Shown here: positions 1 through 10,091 of the stretch, piece by piece
Layout: the number at the start of each line of letters is the position of its first letter
How positions within the stretch are numbered: the stretch's first letter is position 1
Assembly (NCBI GenBank): GCA_014825775.1
Contig: MVAQ01000011.1
Span: 1 to 64,000 of the forward strand
Length of the DNA stretch: 64,000 bases
Source: Krasilnikovozyma curviuscula
Taxonomy: Eukaryota > Basidiomycota > Tremellomycetes > Cystofilobasidiales > Mrakiaceae
Direction: 5' to 3'
Translations under genes and position numbers: made by a program
The notes under the pieces: generated by a model
Told to the model about the DNA's origin: nothing
Databases searched by the model: none
What the model saw: only the letters and a program-made list of their open reading frames with translations

Positions 1-632
1 TCATGCAAAAAAAAAAAAAAAAAAAAAAAAAGGTTCAGCTAAAGCGCGCGTGAGACGCCTCCTCCTGACAAAAAGGAAACCAATCTGCTCTTTCTCCAAC
101 AGGAGACCAAGGAAGGATAATGAAGATCGAGAAAGGATCCACTTACAGCCCGGCAACACCAATCAAGCAAAACATGTACGCGGTCGACGAGTTGATCGTA
201 AACGAGTCGTTGCCGTTCCCCAAGCCCGAGTTGCCCATCGACGAGAGGCCACCCGTCTTGACCCACGTGTTGAGGGCGATTCCAGAGACGACAGCGTATC
301 CAGCGAGGCAGAGGAGGAAGAGGGCCAGGGGGATCGGGTCGTTGAGACGCTGCATCGTTCCGCGCGGAGGGAAATGGTGGTGACGTCGGAAAAACAGCGA
401 GGGGAGAGCACAGGAAGTGAGTGAGTAGCCAGTCCCTTGACAATCTAATAAGTAGTAGAAGTAAATGCTTTACAGTCTTTGGTTTGAATCTCTGAGCGGC
501 CTGGTCGTCGGAGGGCTTGTAGCTGTAGTCCTGCTGTGGCTGCTGATTGTTGTATTGCTGTTGGGGGTAGCTGTTCTCGCCATTGTTCATCTGGTAAGGG
601 GGGTACTGCTGGGGGGGTCCATTGCTGCTCAT
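1..632 (-). CDS. PNS1: Choline-transporter-like protein, PNS1 type (partial, 5' end only)
   Basis: Only the N-terminal part is in the window; the rest lies beyond the left edge. Exon 1 (474-632) encodes a Pro/Gln/Asn/Tyr-rich cytoplasmic tail ending in FKPKT. A 124-nt intron (350-473) follows, and exon 2 (147-349) reads RLNDPIPLALFLLCLAGYAV, the first membrane helix of the CTL/PNS1 family, then a Gly/Asn-rich loop and the start of a second helix. A GTAAGT donor stands at 141-146. Pro/Gln-rich tail followed by a helix with AGYAVVSG is characteristic of fungal PNS1 proteins, plasma-membrane solute carriers of the choline-transporter-like family; yeast PNS1 is not clearly a choline transporter. 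Where the next exon begins is unclear because a run of 25 A (T on the coding strand) follows. Family assignment is confident, substrate is not. Confidence 0.8.
7..31. repeat. Homopolymer A25
   Basis: Twenty-five consecutive A on the plus strand. On the coding strand of the PNS1-type gene it is a T run just after GCTGAAC, so it may be the polypyrimidine tract of an intron whose acceptor lies outside the window. Such runs are prone to length error in assemblies. Confidence 0.9.
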
Positions 633-1610
633 GGTAGTTGACTATCGAACGAACGAACGAACGGGGACTCTCAGCTGTCCTGCTGTGCTGTGTTTTGATG
701 GTTCGATGGACACTCGTTGGAGAGGCCTCGATCGTTTTAATTTGGTAGCTTGGCGGCGGCGGCGGACTCGCACCCTTTCAGAAAACAACACACACCCATT
801 TGAATACAAAGAGATCGAGCAGTATATCTCATCTATATACGTGTATATATATTTCTATCTACTGCTTGTTCAATCGATTCCCACCAAAAAAAAAAAAAAA
901 AAAGTTTCAAGATGTGATGGATCTCACGCCACTCTTACTGCCCTCCGTATGCAAAACGTCTCCTCTCATCGGCTCTGTTTCCAATTGCGTCTTACCCTCT
1001 GTGAATCTCTATTCCGTGATATCTCAATAAAGCGCTTTTCCCCTTCATTGGAGGTAGACAAGGTTCTCTTCTCACCTTTTATTCTTGTCCTTCCCTCGAG
1101 ACCTCTCCTTGCCGGGCCACATGCTGGGGCAACGTCCTATTAAAGAATAGAGCTGCCTGTATCCTTCACTTTACTTCTGCTTTGGAGCGAAGCAACGTCG
1201 TAACGTCCATTGATGACGATCTGCACCACTTCGCGCAAGCACGATAAGAGCACCGGCAATAGTTCTACCCAGCGACTACACCGGGCCAATACAGGCCTTT
1301 CATGACTAAATCTGAAGATCAAATCCCAGAAAGCAGTTTGGGAAGCAACGGTTTTCTTACATAATTTACGGCTCAATGAGGTTAATTAATATCAGCTTGT
1401 TGTAACGGCGGGTCGTCTTTGGTCGAAATTGTAAAGAGCTCCCAAACACTAGTCCCAACACAGGTAAGTTTAAGAGCCACAAGCATTTCAGTTCGTTATG
1501 AGATCTAATGTTATTCTTTGACTCGTAGGATAAATACCCAACGAGCGGCTGCCTTTAATAGTACTGTTCCGGTAGTCCAACCAGTCTGCCTTCCCTCCAT
1601 CTTGCCCTTC
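633..1610. other. Intergenic region between divergent genes, with simple repeats
   Basis: This separates the PNS1-type start (632, minus) from the F-box start (1611, plus) and should hold both promoters. It contains four CGAA units (646-663), a GGC run (752-765) and an A18 run (886-903). A GTAAGT donor at 1463 and an acceptor ending at 1529 suggest a 67-nt intron in the 5' leader of the F-box gene. A 173-codon open frame (622-1143, plus) has no family features and crosses the repeats, so I do not call it a gene. Confidence 0.6.
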
Positions 1611-3446
1611 ATGTCCTCCAAATCTTTATCAAACACGCTACCAATCAGTCCGAGGTCCATCTTAGATGCTCTGCCACCTGAGATCATCCACCCAATTCTC
1701 GCCTTTGCTATCGAGCCATCCACCCGGAGCGGTGCCACGATTCTGCGGACCTGTCGAGCTTTCAATGACATTGGATGGGAGTTCTTGTGGCTTCAAATGG
1801 TGCTTGATACTTTCAGGGGTGCTGAGGTTGTGAGAGATATGCTCCTATTGTCGGAGGAAGGAAGCAACGGTCGCTACAGTAAACAATTTGGCAAAATCAG
1901 GACACTCTCCATCACTCTGACACCGAACGCCAGCCACTTGGACATACTCAGCAGCTGGAGGTTCTCGAAAAAATTCTTCGTCAGCCTCCGACACCTTCAC
2001 CTCCGGGCTGGGGGGCATGGTACAACACTGGCTGACCACGTCGACTTTCCGCGATCTCTCGCCGTTAATTTAGCCCCGACTTCCTTGAAGTGGGACTTTC
2101 CTTACGGCCCTTCACTCCTCCCCAAGTTGATCATCAGCTCAGGCTTACACCGTAACCTCATCAACCTCGTCTTCACTCAACTTGAACATTTAGAGGTTGA
2201 CGACTTCAACCTAAACTTTCTCTTAAAAGTCTCTCGAGTAGGGTCCGAAACTGCAACGAGCCAGCTTCATACAATAACTTGCACTTCACCAACTACCTCC
2301 TCCCTTCGCTCCGTTTTCGAAGAAATATCAACATTCCCAAAATTGCGCCGAATCACCATTCCTTGTACTACTACGGACCAACGCAAGTCATGCCAGGTAT
2401 CTCTCACCGAAATCAATAAAGCTATTGAGATGGCAGAATTCGAAGTTCAAGAACAAGATGGATTCGTCAGCCTCAATTCCACAAGGAAACAGGTCACCCA
2501 TCATCAATCCTGTTACGACCATTATGACTCACAACGTTCGACAAATCCATCACGTTCAACATCACCATTGTCAACTCATTCTCATCGTGTTAACCCACTC
2601 AGCATCCTAGAAGTGCTTCCGGTCGAGATCATTCGACCCATTATCTCTTTCGCTGTTCAACCGTCGACGCGCAGCGGTGCTTCTGTACTTCGTACGTGCA
2701 GGGCGTTCGAAGAGCTCGGATGCCAATTTCTTTGGAGAGAGATGTCTATCAACTCTCTGAAATCTGCTGAGCGCGTCAGAGATCTTCTCCTTCAATCGAC
2801 GCCTGGCGATAGAAATGGGAAGTTTTGGCTAGTGAAGAAGGTGACGATTTCGGTTTGGGCTAATACAGAATTGATGGACATCTTGAGTAGTTGGAGGTTC
2901 TCGAAAAAATTCTTCTCATCCTTAGAAGTGTTGCATATCAAGGATGGCAACGATCCGGTGGTGGCTCTATCACGAAACAGCTCTCATCAGCATCTACTTC
3001 GGTCGCTTATCCTCAGCCTCTCACCATCAGAGCTCAAATGGAGTCTTCCACATGGCCCCCCACTTCTTCCTAATACCAATAGTATCACTTCATCACAGAA
3101 CCAGACCAAAATAATCGAGTTTGTGTCCGAAGCTCTCGACTCAGTTGAATTGGATGCTTTTAACCTGATGCACTACATCGACATCCTAAAATCTCCTTCT
3201 ACTTCAGTCTCTACCGGTTTATTCGCTATTAAATACAATGAACCTATCAACTCAGCTTCCAACCTCGTCCCTGTCCGTCTCTTGTTGTCTCGACCCGCTC
3301 TCTTCACGGCGCTCAGTGAGCTCGTCATCTTTTCACACAATGCACCCCAATACGAGCGATACTTGGAGTACTTAAATAGTGAGGAGTTCATGAAGATAAA
3401 GCTAAGTTTCTCCGTGAAGTTGAAGTTGTTGGACCCCAAGTTTTAG
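1611..3446 (+). CDS. F-box-like protein with two tandem copies of the whole module
   Basis: Uninterrupted 611-codon frame. The first in-frame ATG is 1611; the frame is open further upstream but only through a likely leader intron. Residues from about 16 hold an F-box-like motif (LPPEIIHPILAF ... RTCRAFNDIGWEFLW), followed by a leucine-rich region. From about residue 331 the same module restarts: LPVEIIRPIISF ... RTCRAFEELGCQFLW, then again a block DILSSWRFSKKFF. The two copies share 24 identical bases within the SWRFSKKF block (about 1961 and 2892). A Ser/Thr/His-rich linker joins them. F-box proteins normally link SCF ubiquitin ligases to substrates; this role is inferred only from the motif. 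The gene has no intron inside the coding part, unlike nearly all its neighbours. It may be a fusion of two tandem duplicates; no intervening stop or promoter is seen. Confidence 0.7.
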   Translation: MSSKSLSNTLPISPRSILDALPPEIIHPILAFAIEPSTRSGATILRTCRAFNDIGWEFLWLQMVLDTFRGAEVVRDMLLLSEEGSNGRYSKQFGKIRTLSITLTPNASHLDILSSWRFSKKFFVSLRHLHLRAGGHGTTLADHVDFPRSLAVNLAPTSLKWDFPYGPSLLPKLIISSGLHRNLINLVFTQLEHLEVDDFNLNFLLKVSRVGSETATSQLHTITCTSPTTSSLRSVFEEISTFPKLRRITIPCTTTDQRKSCQVSLTEINKAIEMAEFEVQEQDGFVSLNSTRKQVTHHQSCYDHYDSQRSTNPSRSTSPLSTHSHRVNPLSILEVLPVEIIRPIISFAVQPSTRSGASVLRTCRAFEELGCQFLWREMSINSLKSAERVRDLLLQSTPGDRNGKFWLVKKVTISVWANTELMDILSSWRFSKKFFSSLEVLHIKDGNDPVVALSRNSSHQHLLRSLILSLSPSELKWSLPHGPPLLPNTNSITSSQNQTKIIEFVSEALDSVELDAFNLMHYIDILKSPSTSVSTGLFAIKYNEPINSASNLVPVRLLLSRPALFTALSELVIFSHNAPQYERYLEYLNSEEFMKIKLSFSVKLKLLDPKF

Positions 3447-3772
3447 AACTGGTCGAAATTAGAGCTTGGAGGGTACTGAGGCGTGACTGGTACTTTTTGC
3501 TAATCCTATAAATTATTACATGTGTTGAAGCTGCTTAGAAACCTTGTTTTGAGAATTCAAGCAAGTCGGCACAGACGCCTCGCTCAAACCCGAACCACCA
3601 CCTGCTGAGAATATCTTGACGTCGAGACTTGCCTTGTAGCTGCAATTACAATTCCGGTAAGCCCCTTCTGTAACTTGCTTATCCCTTTGGTCATTGAAGC
3701 CCACAACTTCAGGTTGCATTCTTCGTCACTTTATGCAGACATCATAATATTAATTTGAAAGTGTCTAAGCTC
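3447..3772. other. Intergenic region
   Basis: Short gap between two plus-strand genes, holding the 3' end of the F-box gene and the promoter of the amidohydrolase gene. No further coding or RNA feature is apparent. Confidence 0.5.
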
Positions 3773-5812
3773 ATGAAGATAACCATAACCACCCCATCCA
3801 CAGTGGAAAGAGTTACTGTTGAAGTTCTCTCCCCTGAATTGTCCTCTTCAACACAACTAACGATAGGCTCACCACCCACGCCTTCATCAGTTCATCTTCC
3901 CAATCCGCCCTCGGTATTTTATCGTCCTTCCGCCCCATCGGAGTACAAAGGGTTTAAACTAGGAGAGCACAAGTGTATCAAGTTGATTCGTATGTACCCT
4001 TTGGCTCGGTTTGTGTGAAGGATGTTACTAGTTGTCGGACATTACCGACCGCTTCACGCTTTGACCTCTCGTAGATGTAACCGTCGTCCATCCGGAAACC
4101 AGCTCAGTCTCTGAGGATATGACCATCACACTCTCCGGTGGGCTCATTACCTCTATAGAAAAAACTTCTTTGCACTCTCAGTTGGATTCATTGGTGGAAT
4201 GGGAGGTCGTCGACTGTTCTGGATTGTTTGCCTGTCCTGGTTTGGTGAGTAATCCTTATACTCTGACGGCATCACTTCGATTGATTTATGAAACCTGTCA
4301 ACCAGATTGATTGTCATACTCATGTCTGCGGAGAAGGATCACTGGTCGACGCTCTTGGGGAAGAACCCAGAGACTCGGCTGTACTAGGTTCTACCTTCTG
4401 GCTCAAGGGATATCTGGCTCGAGGATTCACCCCAATAAGAGGTTTGTCAAATATGCTTCACGATTCTTTCTACATAGTTGACGTCTAATGACGTTTTTGG
4501 CGCAGAGGTATCTGGTGCGACTAACAGTCACTCTGCAGCGACGGATTCTTGGTTGGTACCAGGGCCTCGTATCTTTCAGTGTGGTTACTCTCTTTCTCAG
4601 ACTGGCGGACATGGACATGGCTCTTCTACAGATCCATTCATCCCTGGAGTCGGCCACGTTAGAAGTGGTGAATGTTGGGTCGTAGATGGCGTTCCCGACC
4701 TGTTGCAAAGTGTGAGAAACTTGTTCTATTAATATCAAGTTGATCATATCAAGATTTGTACCTCCGGTGGTGTTCTCAGTCAGTTTTTCAAATAATCTCA
4801 TTCTGTTTTTATTCTGATGCCTTCTTTAACTGACTCTTTCGTTCAGGCCCAACGGATTCTTTGGATTCTCTGCAATTCACCTTCGAGGAAATCAAAGCTA
4901 TTGTCACTGCCGGAGAAGATCTAGGAGCGACATTAATCACTGCACATTGTTTTACTCCTCCAGCCATTCAAAGGTCAATCAAAGCTGGTGTTCGAGGAAT
5001 CGAACACGGTGCCTTCTTAGATAAAGATACAGCCATCATGATGAAGGATCTGGGGGTCTTCTTCACTCCAACTCTCGCTATTGTTGATCTCTACCTTAAG
5101 GAGCCCACCTTCGGGGCTAAACTAAGCGACGTTCAAATGAAAAAGATGAAGATGGTGGGCTCAGCTGGTTGGAATGCGTAAGTCGTCATTTGTAACCGAG
5201 ATTGAAATTTTGTCAAACACTCCCACCCTTTACAGCCTCAAAATCGCTGATGATGTAGGTGTGGTGGTATGTTACGGTACAGATCTAGTGAGTCTAATGC
5301 GTTAACTAGTCTGAGTGGAGTTTGTATTTGAATTCACCTTTGTTTCTTGGCCAAAAGGGAACCGGAGTGATGTCGACATATCAGACAGAAGAAGTGAGCT
5401 AACAACCTCAGGATAAACAATCCGCGCGTAGCTATTCTCAAGATCACACTATAACGACTTATTTGTGTAAACAGTTCATCTCAAGAGCAGCGATACTTCC
5501 ATCTCCGTCGGTTCTCAAACACGCGACAACAAACGCCGGTGCGTAAACTTCTACTCGTGTGCTCGATCAACTTAGCCATATTTTCTCTAACTTCTTGAAA
5601 CTGTTTAATGAGCAGCAAAACTCGTCAACCGTGAGGGTCTATTAGGAATCATAGCACCGGAAGCTTATGCAGATCTCCTCTTACTCTCATCCAATCCATT
5701 AGAGGACGTTACAATTTTAAGTCGACCAGAAGAATCTTTCAGGGGCATTATTAAAGATGGAAGATGTGTAATGAGTCTCGTTGAGGGTTTGGATGTTGAG
5801 GTGGCTCTTTGA
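3773..5812 (+). CDS. Amidohydrolase (imidazolonepropionase/Xaa-Pro-dipeptidase-like), with an in-frame stop
   Basis: Nine exons close one frame of 492 codons: 3773-3989, 4075-4244, 4306-4441, 4506-4778, 4847-5177, 5236-5287, 5358-5393, 5475-5538 and 5616-5812. Metal-binding landmarks of the amidohydrolase superfamily are all present: DCHTH (HxH), VDHIKI (the lysine that is usually carbamylated), TAHCF, IEHG and YGTDL (final Asp). LSQTGGHG and SGGVLSPTDS are also typical. The family is cytosolic or secreted and hydrolyses amide or peptide-like bonds; the substrate is unknown. I see no signal peptide. Exon 4 contains TAA at 4730-4732, just before the catalytic lysine, where homology suggests continuous coding. 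Either this is a nonsense mutation (a CAA-to-TAA change would explain it) or a very short intron (4710-4739, 30 nt, GT...AG, frame-preserving) is removed. The gene is otherwise intact. Confidence 0.7.
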
Positions 5813-6251
5813 GGCTCAAGATTTAAATGATTGATAAAGAGAATACGATGTGATAGATGATATGAGAAACCTGTTGCGAATGAATTGTGACATGACAACA
5901 AGGAAGCTTCTTATCTTGAAGAGCGACACATAATTACCAAACCCACCCTCAGTCCCTCTTTTACATGAGCCTTCACGACTCTACCAACTCTTACTCTCCA
6001 TTTACCTAACACTTCGCATTCGGATCTTCATTTCAGAGTTTCAACAGGAGTTATCTGGAGATGCAAAGTTTCTGGTTATTGTGAGTGGTCGATGGAAGCC
6101 AAAATCAGATGAAGCTTGTCCACGTGAAGCGCCTTAGAACGATGTTTTCCTGTAGGTTAGAGGGTTTCTTTGCTTAGCTCACGGGTTGATAAACTAATTG
6201 TTTGGTATCGGACGGTCCAAAAGATTTTTATAATAAAATTGTTCTAGTGCA
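5813..6251. other. Intergenic region between convergent genes
   Basis: Contains the 3' ends of the amidohydrolase (plus) and EMP24 (minus) genes. No coding potential or repeat was recognised. Confidence 0.5.
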
Positions 6252-7281
6252 CTAGAGAACTCTCTTAACCTCAAAAAATTGCTAGAGATGAGTCCAAAGG
6301 GCTGTCAGCATTAAAAACAACTTGACAAGCTTGCTTCTAGTTCAACTAAAGACTTACCTTCAAATGCCATACCTGCCACGCGCATACGCCACCTAACACA
6401 AGCGCCTGAATGATACTCCACCACTTCACCCTTGAGTTTGTACTTTCAGCTGTGTTACGGTGGACACGCTCTCGGACCACTATATATTCTTGCTCGTCCT
6501 TAACATCTTGGAGTCCATCAGCGAGGGAACGGATGCTGGATTCCAAGGGAGTCGTGAGACCATCGTCAGGGATATCTAGAGTCAAGAGTCATCAACGAGG
6601 AAGACCGTCAGAAAACTGAAGCAAAGTGGGAGCGGGTTTGGGGCTTTAGACTTACAGACGATTCCATGGACGTTAAAACTGATCGTCTTGGGGCTGAGAG
6701 TAGACATTTCATTTGAGAAACAGTAGTGGTATCGGCCGTCATCTTTTGCAGTGAATGAGAATGTCCCAGTGGGATTTCGGTGCTGGGAGTACAAAATTGT
6801 GTTTTTGGGATCTCGGAGCTATGTGCAACGCGTTTCGAAGGACAAAGTGACAGAGGCAGATGGAAGGACGAAAGAGACATGTAGGGCAAAGTTTCCAGTG
6901 ACATTTTGAAGTATAATTAGAAGTGTTGGTCAGAGGCTGAAGATAGAAAACGGGGAAGAGGGGCCTCCCGGTCGGGCTGAAATGAAATCAAGCTCACAAA
7001 GAAATCGATGTCTAAATGTCCACCACCTCCCACCTGATATGTCACCGTCATTTTATCTTCAACATGCAGATCTTCGATGATTCAAGAAGGGGGATACCAA
7101 ATTATCAGACCCTGCTTTCGAAGACACAGCATCAGAGAGGGAGTGATTAAGGAAATTGCCGACCTTCAAAGAAACATTCCCTCTTTCCAGCCGGTATTTC
7201 TATCATATGACCTCCAACTAACGTCGATATCAGCAATATCACCAGTAGTGATGCAAAGAAGCATATTGAACGCGAGAACAT
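6252..7281 (-). CDS. EMP24: p24-family cargo receptor of COPI/COPII vesicles
   Basis: Five exons, 7164-7281, 6998-7071, 6656-6818, 6358-6575 and 6252-6281, give 200 residues, normal for the family. The start at 7281 gives a signal peptide (MFSRSICFFASLLVILLIST). The lumenal GOLD domain follows: GKRECFFEDLHVEDKM, TVTYQVGGGGHLDIDF and GRYHYCFSNEMS. A coiled-coil stretch and a single membrane helix (WSIIQALVLGGVCAWQVWHL) lead to the short tail QFFEVKRVL, with the aromatic pair expected of p24 coat-binding tails. The strong GOLD motif and tail point to the p24-beta (Emp24/TMED2) branch. The protein cycles between ER and Golgi and sorts GPI-anchored and other cargo. One donor is GTCGGC, weaker than usual. 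The gene is divergent from YRB1. Confidence 0.92.
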
Positions 7282-7905
7282 GTTGTAGGGGAAGCGACGG
7301 CTGAAACCACGTCACAGGGAAATCTGAGTTGTTCGATCTGACCACAAGAACTAGTAATATTAGATAGAAACTCAAAAGAGGAAATCAAATGATAGTGGAA
7401 GACTGACCTTGGCTATAGTTTTAACAGACAAACACGGAGGTACAATGTTCAGGACAAACATGACCTTTCCCAAAGGCTTGACTTGAAATGCCCAACTCAC
7501 CTACAAAGAATCCTTAGCAATCCCGCTTCTGACCAGCAGTATCGATAAACAAGCAGAGTTAAAGCTCAGCAGTGCTATAGTGCTCTACAGGGGTGGCATT
7601 CGACGGCGAGATTGCCAGCGAAGAGAGGTTCAACAGGATGGTATTCTCGCGTCATCGAAAGATGCAAACGAGAAAGGTAGAAGAGAAGAAACATACCTTG
7701 ACTTAGAAAGAAGGGTTGTGAAGAAAAGTTGAGAGAGGCTGAGAGGTGGACAAGAGGAGCCCTGTCTTCAATTCAGCTGGCTGATGCAAGCAAAAGGTGT
7801 CGTGTCTGAAAAATTAGAACGCCTCAAGTTTCTGTTGCTCGTCACCTCGAAAGTTCTACTGCACGCGATTGTTGGATCCAATCAACCAATATACTTATCA
7901 CAAAC
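7282..7905. promoter_or_regulatory. Divergent promoter region between EMP24 and YRB1
   Basis: These 624 bases separate two start codons that point away from each other, so both promoters should lie here. I could not pick out a reliable TATA box or other known element, and saw no further gene. Confidence 0.5.
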
Positions 7906-9529
7906 ATGGCTGAAGAGAACCAACAAGTAAGTGAGAACACAGAACACTGCTTTGAACAGCTCTCTTCTCATGTTGATAGCTCATCGACTAACTGACTCCC
8001 CTTTGGCCCTCTTCCTTAGGACCCAGATCCACAATTCGAGCCAATCATCAGGTTGACCGAGCAGGTTGCTGTTACCACTGGTGAAGAGAATGAAGACATC
8101 CTTTTCAAAATGTGAGTGGACCCGTCTTACGATGAAGTCGAGGGAGAAGTGACGCTCGATGCAGGCTTCAATTCGTGGAGATTTAGCCGGAGAACTTCGT
8201 CGAGCTGCTACAGGCTCTCCATTTGTTTACGAGACGTATTCAGGAGCTCTGTCAGATCGCATTCCCTCCTTGGTGCTACTGCTTCGGTGCTGCTGCTTCC
8301 TGTGATGAAACAAAATGATGAATCCGCTGCTATGGAGGAGATTTGACCTTTGCAGCTGGATCAAGTTTCAGCAGCAAAAGCCACATCCCTCCAGTTCTCC
8401 GAAAGCAATACTTCTCGCTATGTTCTTCCTTCTGTTTTCATGATACTGACAATTTTTCCCCTGCTTCCTTTTTTCTCCAATTTTTACCTCGCCCCCGGTC
8501 GCGTTGCAGGCGAGCAAAGCTTTTCCGATTCGACAAGCCTAATTCTGAGTGGAAGGAGAGAGGAACTGGAGATGTTAGAATATTGCAGGCCAAGTCCAAG
8601 GCTGAGAAGATTAGATTGGTTATGAGGAGAGACAAGACATTGAAGGTCTGTGCCAACCACATCAGTAAGTACAGTGCACCCAGATATTTCGTCGCATGTT
8701 CTTTAGTAGAGTTCGTTTGTCTATCGATACGCTTACTAATCCTGTTTCGTCTCTTTTGTTCCTGGTATCTTTCCCCCATTATTGACTTGGTGCTACAGTC
8801 TCGAAAGAAATGGTTCTCGCTCCAAACATTGGTTCTGACAGATCTTGGGTGTGGAACGTCGCTGCCGATGTCTCTGATGGTGCGTTTCGTTATCTGGACT
8901 CAAAGTTTTTCTATAATTTTGCAATTGACATTGTTTTCCTCCGGCCTCGCCCTTACTTCACTACATATCCCATCTCACTCCTCGTCGACTTCTCCCCATC
9001 GAAAACTAATCTTCCTTCCTTCTATACTCAAACATACCATCAACATAGGTGAACCGTCTGCTGAGACTTTAGCCATCCGCTTCGCCAATGCTGACAACGC
9101 CGGCCTGTTCAAGAAGGCGTTCGAAGATGCCGCCGAAGACAATGCCAAATTCGTTGCTTCATCAGCAACTGCTGACGAGCCAAAGAAAGAGGAGACTGCT
9201 GTGTTGAGCGAGCCAGAGAAGGTCGTCGCTGCTGAGGCTGAGTGGGTGCCCAGTCTCTCCCTCAAAACTTGACCTGCATAGTCATGGGAACTGACGTGAT
9301 ATCTTCCCGATTTTTATTCATTTAAGAGCTGCTCCTACATCTGGCGAAACCCCTGCTAAAGTAGAAGAGAAGACTGCTGAAGAGGAGAAGAAGACTGATG
9401 AGGAGGTTGCTCCAGTTGCGTACGTGCCGACACCCTTTCTGACGAGCTCTTTTGCTTTCAGTACACTGACTTTCCTGACAATTTTAAACGACCATGATCA
9501 ATAGTGCGGAAGAGCCGAAGACTGAGTAA
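7906..9529 (+). CDS. YRB1: Ran-binding protein 1 (RanBP1/Yrb1)
   Basis: Seven exons (7906-7926, 8020-8111, 8510-8664, 8799-8879, 9049-9241, 9327-9419, 9505-9529) give 219 residues. The Ran-binding domain is unmistakable: [59 protein letters not shown] and [20 protein letters not shown]. The C-terminus is Glu/Lys-rich. RanBP1 is a mainly cytoplasmic co-activator of RanGAP that releases RanGTP from export complexes. The second intron (8112-8509) is 398 nt, about five times the usual size here, and holds open frames that are not part of the protein. Confidence 0.95.
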
Positions 9530-10091
9530 ACAAATGTTGTCGTACCATGACCGTACTTGACATTGCTACTAGGCGAGCCTGTGACGAGATGATAATTACC
9601 ACACCAATAATTTTGTGGTAGCCGGATATTCTCGACATTGGATATACACTTTTGGATTCTACAATTTGATTTAAGAACCAACGGTATGCTAGAGCAAGAT
9701 CACTAACTCGTCCACTCACCACCTCTTCGCTTGTGCTCGAATCTTAATCTGCAGTGCAAGGGCACAGCTTTTGTTGGTAGAGATATCAACAGAACTAGCG
9801 TTTATTCATAAATGCCATTTTATGTACGAGTCTGGGTGGCAGCTATTACGAGTTCTTTTGCACCTTCGATTGCGCTCACTTGTGGCATACCCCAGATACA
9901 TTGCATGGAAATCACTCAAGACTTACAAAGCATTACTTCAACTTCTCCAAACAGACATTAAGGGTGACAATTCAAAGCCGAAACACAAAAGTCGTCACAA
10001 AAAAGGGAAGATAAGGGCGAGCGCTGAATGGTCGGAAGAAAACAAACAACCAGCGTCCGTCCCATGAACTCTGAACGAAGCTAGCCCCTTG
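9530..10091. other. Intergenic region between convergent genes
   Basis: Holds the 3' ends of YRB1 (plus) and of the multipass membrane protein gene (minus). Short open frames on both strands show no family features; nothing else is seen. Confidence 0.5.

Noticed and set aside
7..31. Poly-A run as the tail of a retroposed element
   Set aside because: It sits where a polypyrimidine tract is expected on the PNS1 coding strand; no target-site duplication or element body is visible.
622..1143. 173-codon open frame on the plus strand between PNS1 and the F-box gene
   Set aside because: It runs through CGAA, GGC and poly-A repeats, has biased composition and no domain, and lies in a shared promoter region.
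8295..8450. Possible C/D box snoRNA in the YRB1 intron
   Set aside because: TGATGA and CTGA motifs are present, but the flanks do not pair into a terminal stem and the spacing is long.
8343..9272. 309-codon open frame overlapping YRB1
   Set aside because: It reads several true YRB1 exons in frame but also their introns; spliced exons give the conserved Ran-binding domain instead.
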